Assembly (NCBI GenBank): GCA_958431945.1
Contig: CAUASQ010000015.1
Location: forward strand, 1 to 20,431
Source of the DNA: an uncultured Collinsella sp.
Lineage (GTDB): Bacteria > Actinomycetota > Coriobacteriia > Coriobacteriales > Coriobacteriaceae
Reading direction: 5' to 3'
Length of the DNA stretch: 20,431 nt
A program made the translations under genes and the position numbers. The first letter of the stretch is position 1. Every line of letters starts with the position of its first letter. Under the pieces are notes generated by a model. The model was given only the letters and a program-made list of their open reading frames with translations, made no database searches and was not told where the DNA came from. Below, one piece after another: positions 14,175 to 20,431 of the stretch.

Positions 14175-15110
14175 ATGATCCTCACCGTTACGATGAACCC
14201 GTCTGTCGATACGCGCTATCAGCTCGATGAGCTCATTATCGACGACGTCAACCGTGTGACGCCCGAAAAGACCGCCGGCGGCAAGGGCCTTAACGTTGCC
14301 CGCGTCCTGGGCCAGCTGGGCGACGACGTTGTGGCAACCGGCCTGCTTGGTGGTCATATGGGCGCCTATATGGAAGAGCTCATGGATGCCAACGGCATTA
14401 AGAATGATTTTGTGCCCATCAAGGGCGAGACTCGCATTTGCCTCAACATCCTCCACGCCGGCAACCAGACCGAGCTGCTCGAGAGTGGCCCGACAATTGC
14501 CCCCGAGGAACTCGATGCCTTTACCGCCAAGTTTACTGAGCTTGCGGGCAAGGCCGATGTCGTCACCATCTCGGGTTCGCTGCCCCGCGGCGTCGAGGCG
14601 GACTACTATGCCAAGATCACGGGCATTGCCGAGAACGCCGGCGCCAAGGTGCTGCTCGATACCTCGGGCGCATCGCTCGAGGCCGCCCTTAAGTCCGAAA
14701 TTAAGCCCGAGCTGGTCAAGCCTAATCTGACCGAGATTAACGGCCTTCTGGGCACGAGCTTTACCACCGACGATGTGGACGAGCTCCGCGCCGCACTTGC
14801 CTCTGACGCCCGCTTCTCCGATATCCCCTGGGTCGTCGTGTCCATGGGTGCCGCCGGTTCCGTGGGCTTCCACAATGGCCGTGCGTTCCGCGCCAAGACT
14901 CCCGATATCCCCGCCGTTAACGCCACGGGCTCTGGCGATTCGACCATTGCCGGCTTCGCACATGCCATCGCTGCCGGCGCAGACGACGAGACGGTGCTGC
15001 GTACCGCCAACACCTGCGGCAAGCTCAACGCCATGGATCCCATGACCGGCCATCTGGTTATGGACCGTTGGGACGAGGTCTACAACGGCGTTGCCGTGAC
15101 CGAGCTGTAA
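14175..15110 (+). CDS. lacC: PfkB-family hexose kinase, tagatose-6-phosphate kinase (LacC) or 1-phosphofructokinase type
   Basis: A 311-residue protein with AAGGAG before the ATG. It begins with MILTVTMNPSVD, the typical start of the LacC/FruK group. GGKGLNVAR (residues 35-43) is PfkB signature 1, and NATGSGDSTIAGF (about 249-261) is signature 2 with the catalytic Asp255. The usual GAGD motif reads GSGD here. The family phosphorylates tagatose-6-phosphate (LacC) or fructose-1-phosphate (FruK). Because AgaS and a LacX-type epimerase are close by, tagatose-6-phosphate is the preferred assignment. No fruA-like PTS gene is present. The bisphosphate aldolase for the next step is not in the window. 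A nagA remnant follows within 50 bp. Confidence 0.83.
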   Translation: MILTVTMNPSVDTRYQLDELIIDDVNRVTPEKTAGGKGLNVARVLGQLGDDVVATGLLGGHMGAYMEELMDANGIKNDFVPIKGETRICLNILHAGNQTELLESGPTIAPEELDAFTAKFTELAGKADVVTISGSLPRGVEADYYAKITGIAENAGAKVLLDTSGASLEAALKSEIKPELVKPNLTEINGLLGTSFTTDDVDELRAALASDARFSDIPWVVVSMGAAGSVGFHNGRAFRAKTPDIPAVNATGSGDSTIAGFAHAIAAGADDETVLRTANTCGKLNAMDPMTGHLVMDRWDEVYNGVAVTEL

Positions 15111-15159
15111 GAGCTTGGGCGTCGGCCCCGGCATCGGTTGCTTGCTTGTGGATAGAGCC

Positions 15160-15282
15160 GATGACAAGTGCGGTAGCATTATGCCGGGGCGCGACGCCGA
15201 TGACGTCGTGTTTAATCCCGACCTTACCCTGGTCGAGACGTATGTGGGTGGCAACAGCGTCGGTAACGCGTTTGCCGAGTAG
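15160..15282 (+). pseudogene. 3' remnant of a second nagA-type gene
   Basis: In one frame from 15160 this stretch encodes 40 residues that align without gaps to the last 40 residues of NagA (encoded at 12295-12417): 33 of 40 are identical by hand count, including the DKCGSIMPGRDAD and LTLVETYVGG blocks, and both end at a stop. A GTG at 15148 opens the frame, but there is no good ribosome binding site and none of the catalytic domain. Many of the DNA differences are at third codon positions (for example GGC/GGT, ATC/ATT, GTT/GTG), so the copy appears to come from a gene under selection, not from a recent local duplication. It is most likely what is left of a deacetylase gene between lacC and yhcH. 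Confidence 0.82.
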
Positions 15283-15314
15283 CTGCCAAAGAAACGATCC
15301 GAGAGGGGATTTAG

Positions 15315-15788
15315 ATGATTTACGGTACACTGGGCGATATCGAGGAATACCGCGGAATGCTCAAGAGCCTCGATGTGCTGATCGACTGGCTCGAGGAGAA
15401 CGACCCGGCGCAGCTCGAGGTCGGCAGCCATCAGATTCTGGGCGACAAGGTCTTTGCGAACGTCATGGCTCCCACGACGCGTCCCGAGGCCGAGGCTCAC
15501 TATGAGACGCATCAGCGCTATCACGACCTGCAGATTGACGTCGAGGGCCGTGAGGCCTTTAAGGTTGCCACGGGCAGCCTGACGCTGGTCCAGGAGTTTG
15601 ACGAGAAGGACGACTACGACCTGGTCGATTCCGACGCTTCGATCGCCGGCGATCTTGCTGACGACAAGTTTGCGCTGTTTGTCGCCGGCGAGCCTCACAT
15701 GCCCACGCTCGAGTTCCCGGGCGATGGCGCACGGCCGGTCAAGAAGATCTGCTTTAAGCTGCTTGCAGACGCTTACTGGGAAGAGTAG
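15315..15788 (+). CDS. YhcH/YjgK/YiaL family protein
   Basis: A 157-residue cytoplasmic protein preceded by GAGAGGGG. It has the layout of this family: MIYGTLGDI at the start, HETHQRYHDLQ-like central motif (here HYETHQRYHDLQIDVEG, about residues 56-72) with the conserved His residues thought to bind a metal or sugar, a PHMPTL-type segment, and a VKKICFKL ending. The family (DUF386) has a cupin-like fold and is found with sialic acid, galactoside and other sugar genes, where an anomerase or lyase role is suspected. It lies downstream of lacC and the nagA remnant and is the last gene before a terminator. It is probably part of the same transcript. Confidence 0.85.
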   Translation: MIYGTLGDIEEYRGMLKSLDVLIDWLEENDPAQLEVGSHQILGDKVFANVMAPTTRPEAEAHYETHQRYHDLQIDVEGREAFKVATGSLTLVQEFDEKDDYDLVDSDASIAGDLADDKFALFVAGEPHMPTLEFPGDGARPVKKICFKLLADAYWEE

Positions 15789-15833
15789 CGCGCTGCTCGT
15801 GAGCTAGCGTGATTCCCCTTGGGGGGCGCGTTT

Positions 15834-15884
15834 AAGCCCCGCTGATCGCGGTTCCTTTGAGGATTGCGGTTGGCGGGGCTTTTC
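15834..15884 (+). terminator. Terminator of the lacX-lacC-yhcH operon
   Basis: AAGCCCCGC (15834-15842) pairs with GCGGGGCTT (15873-15881), 9 bp, with a 30-nt loop and TTTT at the right arm. It lies 46 bp after the yhcH stop. Confidence 0.75.
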
Positions 15885-15949
15885 GTTGAGTAGGGGAGTT
15901 GCCGGCGGCGTTGTGCTTGGTTTGGCGGATGTTCGCAAGAAATCGGCAA

Positions 15950-15973
15950 CAAAAAAGCCGCCCGAAGGCGGCT
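15950..15973 (-). terminator. Rho-independent terminator of the tRNA gene
   Basis: On the minus strand AGCCGCC-TTCG-GGCGGCT (15956-15973) is a perfect 7-bp stem with a stable tetraloop, followed by a run of T. It ends 12 nt after the tRNA 3' end. Confidence 0.88.
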
Positions 15974-15984
15974 ATCTTGTGCAA

Positions 15985-16060
15985 TGGAGCCAGCGACCGG
16001 GCTCGAACCGGTGACCCCCGCTTTACGAGAGCGGTGCTCTACCAACTGAGCTACGCTGGC
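15985..16060 (-). tRNA. tRNA-Thr (anticodon CGU)
   Basis: Read on the minus strand, the 76-nt sequence folds as a full cloverleaf. The acceptor stem is GCCAGCG with CGCTGGC, the D arm GCTC/GAGC, the anticodon stem CCGCT/AGCGG with loop CTCGTAA, and the T arm ACCGG-TTCGAGC-CCGGT. Anticodon CGT reads ACG (Thr) codons, which suits a GC-rich genome. The CCA end is encoded (15985-15987). Confidence 0.95.
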
Positions 16061-16099
16061 GGCCATGTGGTGACGCAACTGAGGCGTCAACGGCTGTCT

Positions 16100-16128
16100 A
16101 TGATACGGGACATCGCACATCCGCGCAA
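16100..16128 (-). promoter_or_regulatory. Predicted promoter of tRNA-Thr
   Basis: On the minus strand TTGCGC (16123-16128) and TATCAT (16100-16105, 5 of 6 bases) are separated by exactly 17 bp. They lie about 40 bp upstream of the tRNA 5' end. Confidence 0.6.
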
Positions 16129-16217
16129 GGGTTCTGACGGCTTTTCTCACTTTAAATGCACTAATATTGGAGACGTGATGTCCCGCTCGTATGGGTCTCA
16201 AACAGAATGGGGTAGCC

Positions 16218-16697
16218 ATGGCTCAACCCAAGATCCTTCTCACGCGTATCGATGACCGTTTCATTTACGGGCAAGACGTTGAGCTGTGGAACGAAGCCGT
16301 GGGTTCCAACCTTGTTTTAATCGTCAACGATGAGATCGCGGCGGATTCGCGCCAATGGGCACCCATGAGGGTGGCGGCGCCGGAAGGCGTTTGGACGCGG
16401 TTTTTCTCGGTGCAAAGGACCATCGACATCATTCATACCGCAACGCCGCGTCAGTGGATTCTGATCATGGTAGCCTCACCTGTCGATGCGCTCGCGCTGG
16501 TTAAGGGTGGTGTGCCGATCGCCAAGATCAGCATTGGCCATATGCGGGCAAGGGAGGGCAAACGTCCCGCAACGCCCGCAGTCGCCATAGACGACGCAGA
16601 CGTCGCTGCCCTCAAAGAACTGCAGGCGCTCGGCATAGAACTAGAAATCCGTTATCTCCCCAGCTCCAATCCCGACCCCATCCAACTAGTCATTTAA
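16218..16697 (+). CDS. Solitary PTS EIIB paralogue lacking the phosphorylatable histidine
   Basis: A 159-residue protein. The start at 16218 is chosen by alignment with the EIIB at 6487-6969; a GGGG tract precedes it. Over the first 145 residues the two align without gaps and share 82 identities by hand count. The active-site motif RLVHGQV has become RFIYGQD: the phosphorylated His17 is Tyr and Val20 is Asp. The rest of the fold is well kept (LLTRID, TRFFS, LVKGGVPI, EGKRPAT, LKELQ) with no stop or frameshift, so the frame appears to be under selection. It cannot be a phosphocarrier in the normal way. It might bind EIIA, EIIC/D or a regulator. No EIIA, EIIC or EIID is adjacent. It stands alone between the tRNA and a terminator. 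Confidence 0.85.
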   Translation: MAQPKILLTRIDDRFIYGQDVELWNEAVGSNLVLIVNDEIAADSRQWAPMRVAAPEGVWTRFFSVQRTIDIIHTATPRQWILIMVASPVDALALVKGGVPIAKISIGHMRAREGKRPATPAVAIDDADVAALKELQALGIELEIRYLPSSNPDPIQLVI

Positions 16698-16723
16698 GAA
16701 CGTCCCCAATGACTAGGTAGCAA

Positions 16724-16755
16724 AGCGCCCGTCGGCGGTGGTGCCGGCGGGCGCT
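16724..16755. terminator. Terminator between convergent EIIB-like and galM genes
   Basis: AGCGCCCGTCGGC (16724-16736) pairs with GCCGGCGGGCGCT (16743-16755) as a 13-bp stem with one T-G wobble and a 6-nt loop. The T-containing tail (TTTGC) is on the minus strand, so it best serves galM, but it lies 26 bp after the EIIB-like stop. Confidence 0.75.
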
Positions 16756-16781
16756 GCTGTGCGATATGTTGCGTTGTGGGC

Positions 16782-17834
16782 TTAGTGCCTCATAAAGTGG
16801 TATTCGATCACATTGCTGTAGGGGTGACCCGGGCCCACAATGCCCTGCGGGAACAGCGGCTGGTGCGGCGTGTCGGGGTACATCTCTGCCTCGAGGGCAA
16901 AGCCAGCGCCCCAGCCATAGTTGGCATCGTCCTTGGCGTGCTCGTCGCCCAGCCAGTTGCCGGTGTAGAGCTGAACGCCCGGTGCGGTGGTGTAGTAGTC
17001 CAGCTCGCGACCGGTCCACATCTCCTCGACGTGCATCGCGCGGCGCAGATTACGGCCGTACTGATAGCCATCGATGCACAGACAGTGATCGTAGCCACGG
17101 GCCTGCTTAATCTGCGGGTCATCGGCTTCCATGCCAGGAGCGACAGGGCGCAGCTCGCGGAAGTCAAACGGCGTGCCCTCGACCGGAGCAATCTCGCCGG
17201 TGGGGATGTTCTGCTCGTTGATGGGCAGGTAGTGGGCAGCGTTGGCAACAAAGAAGTGCTCACAGTCCATGCCGGCGTTATGACCGGCAAGGTTAAAGTA
17301 CGTGTGGTTGGTCATGGACACGTAGGTGGCGCGGTCGCTCTCGCAGCCGTACTCGATGCGGAAGACGCCGGTGCGCGTCACGGTAAACACGGCCGTAAAG
17401 GTGCGGTTGCCGGGCAGGCCCAGCTCGCCATCCTCAAGAGAGGTGGTCATGCGCACGGCATTGTGGACCTCGTCGAGCTCAACGTCCCACACGCGCTTGT
17501 GCAGGCCGTGCTCAAGATCGCTGTGTAGGTTGTTGGCGCCTTCGTTGGCCAGCATATGCCGGTCCGTGCCGGCGATGGTGATCGTGGCACCTGCAGTGCG
17601 GTTGGCCACAGGGCCGATGGTCGCGCCAAAGCAGGCGGGGTTGTCAAAGTAATCCTCGAGCTTATCGAAGCCCAGCACCACATCGCGCACGTTGCCGGGG
17701 ATGTCGGGTACGTCGATGCCCAACACAGTGGCGCCATAGTCCATAATGCGAACGCAGATCTCGGGCCCGTTGAGGGTGTAACGATGAACGGGGGTACCGC
17801 ACGGCGCGGTGCCGAAAAGCTCGGAAGTGATCAT
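16782..17834 (-). CDS. galM: Aldose 1-epimerase (mutarotase)
   Basis: A 350-residue protein, the usual length of GalM. The start at 17834 is preceded by AGGA; an in-frame start 20 codons earlier lacks a ribosome binding site. It has ATIGPVANRTAGA with Arg79, NNLHSDLEHGLHKRVW with His104, NHTYFNLAGH with the catalytic acid His177, RGYDHCLCI with Asp249, and GFALEAEMYPDTPHQP with the catalytic base Glu315. It interconverts alpha and beta anomers of aldoses such as galactose. In many GalM proteins the block after NxLH is GG; here it is SD. It is transcribed away from the DeoR-type regulator next door, sharing a 205-bp intergenic region, so that protein is its probable regulator (inference). Confidence 0.92.
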   Translation of the reverse strand: MITSELFGTAPCGTPVHRYTLNGPEICVRIMDYGATVLGIDVPDIPGNVRDVVLGFDKLEDYFDNPACFGATIGPVANRTAGATITIAGTDRHMLANEGANNLHSDLEHGLHKRVWDVELDEVHNAVRMTTSLEDGELGLPGNRTFTAVFTVTRTGVFRIEYGCESDRATYVSMTNHTYFNLAGHNAGMDCEHFFVANAAHYLPINEQNIPTGEIAPVEGTPFDFRELRPVAPGMEADDPQIKQARGYDHCLCIDGYQYGRNLRRAMHVEEMWTGRELDYYTTAPGVQLYTGNWLGDEHAKDDANYGWGAGFALEAEMYPDTPHQPLFPQGIVGPGHPYSNVIEYHFMRH

Positions 17835-17982
17835 TTGGTTCCTAACATCGAGGTATTTCTGACAAACTGTAGCGCGAACAGGCGAGATTATCACTACACC
17901 CCACTAAAGCAGGGGGTATTTTTCTCAAAAAAGTGATGATTGGAGCTGTGCGGGCGTTCATTTCTGACGCGCGCGAGTCTGA

Positions 17983-17988
17983 TACAAT
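17983..17988 (+). promoter_or_regulatory. -10 element of the DeoR-family gene
   Basis: TACAAT (5 of 6 bases) lies 52 bp before the chosen GTG start. The -35 is weak (TTTCTG at 17961-17966, 16-bp spacing). Confidence 0.4.
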
Positions 17989-18039
17989 TTGTTCGTTATT
18001 GTTTGAATTGACGTGAGCGTGGAACAGCGAGGACTCATC

Positions 18040-18804
18040 GTGATTAAGGCGGAGCGACAGGATAAGGTTCGGCAGCTGCTCGAGGAACAGGGAACGGTCT
18101 CGGTCAAGGAGATTTCGGATGCGTTAGGTGTCTCGGATATGACGATCCGCCGTGACCTTGAGGAGCTTGCGAGCCTGGGCGAGATCGAGCGCGTGCACGG
18201 CGGAGCCCGCAGTGCGCAGGGCCGTCCACACGCTATGCTGCGCCATGAGTATTCGCACAGCGAAAAGCGCACGAAGCATGCCGAGGAAAAGTTGCAGATT
18301 GCGCGCCGTTCTGTGGAGCTTATCGAGGAAGGCTCGACCATCTTTTTGGGCACGGGCACCACGGTTGAGCAGATGGCCTCGATGCTGCCGGCGTTTCGCC
18401 TGCGCATTGTGACCAATTCGCTTTCGGTGTTTAACCTGCTCGAGGCGCGCGAAGACTGCGACCTGTGCCTGGTGGGCGGCATGTACCGTCGCCGCACCGC
18501 CGCTTTTGTGGGACCAACGGCCGAGGATACCCTGCGTGCGCTGGGCATCGACGCGGCGTTTATCGGTGCCAACGGCATTCTGGACGGCGACGTGTCTACA
18601 TCCAATATGGAAGAGGGCCGCATCCAGCAGCTCGCCTTTAGCAAGGCCGACTCGCGCTATCTGATCGCCGACTCCAGCAAGATCGGCAAGCGCGACTTCT
18701 ACACCTTCTGCCGCCTGGACAATTTGGACGCCGTGGTGTGCGAGCCGGGCATCGCCGCCGAGGATCGTGCCGCCATCGAGGAACACACGCAGGTTATTTG
18801 CTAG
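18040..18804 (+). CDS. DeoR/GlpR-family transcriptional regulator of sugar metabolism
   Basis: A 254-residue protein. The GTG at 18040 is chosen because GAGG lies 7 bp upstream and the product then begins MIKAERQDKV, as is usual for the family; another GTG at 18013 lacks a ribosome binding site. Residues about 18-40 are the helix-turn-helix (VSVKEISDALGVSDMTIRRDL), followed by RVHGGA (51-56). The C-terminal DeoR sensor domain has FLGTGTTVEQMA (about 102-113), FIGANGI, and a DSSKIGK segment, which together bind a phosphosugar in relatives. Relatives include LacR, GatR and FruR. It is divergent from galM, so galactose or tagatose genes are plausible targets; the ligand is not evident from sequence. 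Confidence 0.88.
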   Translation: MIKAERQDKVRQLLEEQGTVSVKEISDALGVSDMTIRRDLEELASLGEIERVHGGARSAQGRPHAMLRHEYSHSEKRTKHAEEKLQIARRSVELIEEGSTIFLGTGTTVEQMASMLPAFRLRIVTNSLSVFNLLEAREDCDLCLVGGMYRRRTAAFVGPTAEDTLRALGIDAAFIGANGILDGDVSTSNMEEGRIQQLAFSKADSRYLIADSSKIGKRDFYTFCRLDNLDAVVCEPGIAAEDRAAIEEHTQVIC

Positions 18805-18836
18805 TTATCGCTACGGGATTGCCAACGGGTGATGCG

Positions 18837-18853
18837 GGAGGACTTTTACCTCC
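18837..18853 (+). terminator. Weak hairpin after the DeoR-family gene
   Basis: GGAGG (18837-18841) pairs with CCTCC (18849-18853) around ACTTTTA. It lacks a T-run. It is the only structure close to the stop that could end the transcript before the repeat units at 18924. Confidence 0.35.
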
Positions 18854-18923
18854 TGTCATTGTGGAAACCAGCGTGTCAGCGCTACGCGATATGACGCGCA
18901 AATAAGGACTCCACTATCAAATC

Positions 18924-18980
18924 GTCTCAACCTGTAACAGGTAGGGGTGAAACCACCAACCAGATGTTACAGATTGAGAC
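18924..18980. repeat. Long hairpin repeat, unit A
   Basis: GTCTCAACCTGTAAC (18924-18938) and GTTACAGATTGAGAC (18966-18980) are inverted arms matching at 14 of 15 positions; one more A-T pair closes the inner end. The loop is about 25-27 nt. The distance between arm starts is 42 bp, exactly as in unit B. Confidence 0.75.
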
Positions 18981-19002
18981 AATTCGGCGGGGCCAACCTT
19001 GT

Positions 19003-19063
19003 TTGTCTCGATCTGTAACGGTTAGGACTTAAAAACTCGGCTACGTGTTACAGATCGAGACAA
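19003..19063. repeat. Long hairpin repeat, unit B
   Basis: TTGTCTCGATCTGTAAC (19003-19019) and GTTACAGATCGAGACAA (19047-19063) are perfect 17-bp inverted arms around a 27-nt loop. The arm core GTCTCRAYCTGTAAC is shared with unit A, while the loops differ. The unit ends 13 bp before the stop codon of the leftward GntR gene. Confidence 0.8.
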
Positions 19064-19076
19064 AAGAAAAAGAACA

Positions 19077-19796
19077 TTAGGACTTGAAAATAAAGTTTTG
19101 ATAAGGGATTCGCCCAGTTAAGACGGTGCGGCAGACAATTGAGATTAGTTTGCCTCCGGAGTCGTAAGCATAATGAGTCAGTTCGATGACCGGAAGTTTT
19201 GCAACACCATAATTACTGGCTTCGGAATCGCTAAGCTGACGTGCTCTATAGCTTTCCCTAACAGATTGGATAGACTTGGACAAGTCGTCCATGATTCTGC
19301 TAAATGCCTGAAAATCTAACTGGTTATTCGGAACGCGTGACTTTGAAATGAAGAACGTATCAGCACCTATGAAGCTGCCTTCAAGTTCGTAGGTCAATTC
19401 AAGACGCTGAATTTCATCGCGACTTTGACATCCAAATTGTTGGAGCATCATTACGGAAATTGGACGACCTGATGTGAGGCCGCCGAAATGTTTGGTGATG
19501 GCATCCGGATCAACGCCATCGCAATGGCTTGTAAAGTCAAAGTCTAAAAGTGAATTGAGCTCGCTAACGCGTTTCGGTGCAACAAACGATCCCTTACCTT
19601 GGATTCGATAGATACTTCCACGACGCTCCAGCTCACTCATGGCAAGTCGGACGGTTGTTCTGCTTACGGCGTATTCGTCGCAGAGTTCCATTTCTGTTGG
19701 AAGTTTATCGTCTGCTTGATATTCATCGACGATCTGCTTGAGCAGCGCGTCGGTGAGCTGTAAATAGAGTGGCCGTTTTTCGTGTGTATCGAGCAT
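19077..19796 (-). CDS. GntR/HutC-family transcriptional regulator, second copy type
   Basis: A 239-residue protein. The start at 19796 is chosen because TGAGG lies 7 bp upstream; an alternative ATG is at 19814. Residues about 8-75 form the GntR winged helix (LPTEMELCDEYAVSRTTVRLA, then IYRIQGKGSFVA). The remainder fits the UTRA effector domain of HutC-type proteins, but with a less conserved sequence. It shares family, but little detailed sequence, with the regulator at 9118-9849. It lies 72 bp downstream of the partial gene at 19869-20431 on the same strand, which may be in the same operon. Codon use is visibly poorer in G/C-ending codons than in the sugar operons. A GGT-TAT-ACC palindrome just upstream may be its own operator. 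Confidence 0.87.
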   Translation of the reverse strand: MLDTHEKRPLYLQLTDALLKQIVDEYQADDKLPTEMELCDEYAVSRTTVRLAMSELERRGSIYRIQGKGSFVAPKRVSELNSLLDFDFTSHCDGVDPDAITKHFGGLTSGRPISVMMLQQFGCQSRDEIQRLELTYELEGSFIGADTFFISKSRVPNNQLDFQAFSRIMDDLSKSIQSVRESYRARQLSDSEASNYGVAKLPVIELTHYAYDSGGKLISIVCRTVLTGRIPYQNFIFKS

Positions 19797-19817
19797 TAGA
19801 GCCTCAGTTTGCATGTT

Positions 19818-19826
19818 GGTTATACC
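19818..19826. promoter_or_regulatory. Possible operator of the second GntR regulator
   Basis: GGTTATACC is a 9-bp inverted repeat (GGT/ACC around TAT) located 21 bp before the chosen start. Short GGT-ACC symmetric sites are common for GntR proteins. A second palindrome, AAGGT-A-ACCTT, lies at 19860-19870. Confidence 0.35.
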
Positions 19827-19868
19827 TGATGGTTGCCTCAGTCGGGATGTAACGTGGGCAAGGTAACC

Positions 19869-20431
19869 TTAACGTATCACAGAGCGGCTCAGCATGACGA
19901 TCTGATGCCTGTATCCACGAAGGGCTTGTCCGAGCGTGAAGATATTCTGGGGCAGGCAAATACCGTTCATGGAGTCCCCGATATGTTGGAGGTCAGCGCC
20001 GGCTGCTTTTGCTGCAAGGCCTATTTTCTTAATGGTCTCGCTGTCGCAGGAGTCTTGACTCGTCCCGTTCGCCGCCATGACGAGAACCTTCTCTTCAATT
20101 GACTTGCCTACGTTGTGGGATCGTACAAAGTCTACGATGGCGCGCAGGTCTGCTTCTTGGAAGCAAGGGACGGTGTAGGGGGCTGGCACGAGAAGGATAT
20201 CGACGCCGAGGTCAACAAACTTGCGCGCAATTTCGAGCGTCATGACAGGTTCCGCAACGCCCGCTCCATGCATTTTTCCGGCTATGACCAGGCCATTGAA
20301 ATGCTCTTTGGAGAGTTTAATCGAATGGGCGATTGCATCGTTGGAGACGCCGGTTCCAGGGTTGCCCGTCAGGCAGATAAAATCAAATCCGAGTTCGTTA
20401 GCCTTTTCTAAGGTCTTGGGAGAGACGCGAC
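19869..20431 (-). CDS. TIM-barrel-like conserved protein (probably the DUF7916 group, often misnamed haloacid dehalogenase-like hydrolase), 3' part
   Basis: The frame is open to the right edge of the window, so only the C-terminal 187 residues are visible; an internal ATG at 20273 is not taken as the start because coding continues upstream with conserved-looking sequence. The visible part shows alternating strands and helices of a TIM-barrel type: FDFICLTGNPGTGVSN, then LVIAGKMHG, VDILLVPAPYTVPCF, EEKVLVMAANGTSQD and GADLQHIGDS. The LTGNPGTGVSN and QHIGD segments recall a group related to PEP-phosphonomutase-like barrels, known to me mainly from genomes with PTS genes. That assignment is from memory and uncertain. 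An aldolase of the DapA/NanA type was considered and looks less likely, as the Schiff-base Lys motif is not seen. Confidence 0.6.
   Translation of the reverse strand, partial: RVSPKTLEKANELGFDFICLTGNPGTGVSNDAIAHSIKLSKEHFNGLVIAGKMHGAGVAEPVMTLEIARKFVDLGVDILLVPAPYTVPCFQEADLRAIVDFVRSHNVGKSIEEKVLVMAANGTSQDSCDSETIKKIGLAAKAAGADLQHIGDSMNGICLPQNIFTLGQALRGYRHQIVMLSRSVIR

Noticed and set aside
14169..15698. 509-residue minus-strand reading frame opposite lacC, the nagA remnant and yhcH
   Set aside because: A shadow of the plus-strand genes. It was still useful because part of it resembles the antisense of nagA, which pointed to the nagA remnant.
16191..16217. Longer start for the EIIB-like paralogue at 16191
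   Set aside because: The added nine residues have no counterpart in EIIB proteins and no ribosome binding site precedes that ATG.
18924..19063. CRISPR array
   Set aside because: The repeats are inverted pairs with only two units, spacing does not fit repeat-spacer units, and no cas gene is nearby.
19869..20273. A complete 134-residue gene starting at 20273
   Set aside because: The same frame continues upstream to the window edge with protein-like sequence, so this is an internal Met of a longer gene.

Overview
The window looks like a chromosomal segment of a high-GC gut actinobacterium of the Coriobacteriia, most likely Collinsella or a close relative. That assignment is an inference from the strong G/C-ending codon bias, clear AGGAGG-type ribosome binding sites, the large share of mannose-family PTS and amino-sugar genes, and general resemblance to that group. 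It was not checked by any search.

Layout. (1) 1-2816: co-oriented housekeeping-like genes. These are the 3' end of a beta-hydroxyacid dehydrogenase with an unusual His/Cys-rich tail, a small membrane protein, a HEAT-repeat protein and an NAD-type isocitrate dehydrogenase. A hairpin closes the block at 2876-2904. (2) 2943-4028: a membrane-anchored SurA-N-like protein, ending at a 16-bp perfect bidirectional terminator. (3) 4137-5024, minus strand: a YozG-type HTH regulator with its DUF2975 membrane partner. A promoter and a palindromic operator lie upstream. (4) 5064-5725: about 660 bp with no convincing gene, dense in palindromes. (5) 5726-8932: a mannose-family PTS operon in the order EIIA, YajC-like, EIIB, EIIC, EIID. 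(6) 9118-12417: a GntR/HutC regulator, AgaS and NagA/AgaA. (7) 12493-13077, minus strand: a flavodoxin-like protein. (8) 13234-15788: a LacX-type epimerase, a LacC-type tagatose-6-phosphate kinase, a remnant of a second nagA, and a YhcH-family protein. (9) 15985-16060, minus strand: tRNA-Thr(CGU) with promoter and terminator. (10) 16218-16697: a lone EIIB paralogue whose active-site His has become Tyr. (11) galM (minus strand) divergent from a DeoR-family regulator. (12) 18805-19076: two related long hairpins. (13) 19077-20431, minus strand: a second GntR/HutC regulator and the 3' part of a TIM-barrel-like protein, visibly less GC-rich.

How the genes fit together. The central part reads as an N-acetylgalactosamine (or related amino sugar/galactoside) utilisation locus. 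The PTS would import and phosphorylate the sugar. NagA/AgaA would deacetylate the 6-phosphate, and AgaS would convert the galactosamine-6-phosphate to tagatose-6-phosphate. The LacC-like kinase would make tagatose-1,6-bisphosphate. The two epimerases and YhcH are accessory. The tagatose-bisphosphate aldolase needed to finish the route is not in the window. DasR/NagR-like inverted repeats (TGGT-N4-ACCA) lie in front of both the PTS operon and agaS. They suggest that the adjacent GntR/HutC protein controls both.

The observations most worth a second look are the H17Y EIIB paralogue, the nagA remnant between lacC and yhcH, the 660-bp control region with a leader hairpin that would hide the PTS ribosome binding site, the metal-binding-like repeat tail on the first gene, and the paired hairpins at 18924-19063.
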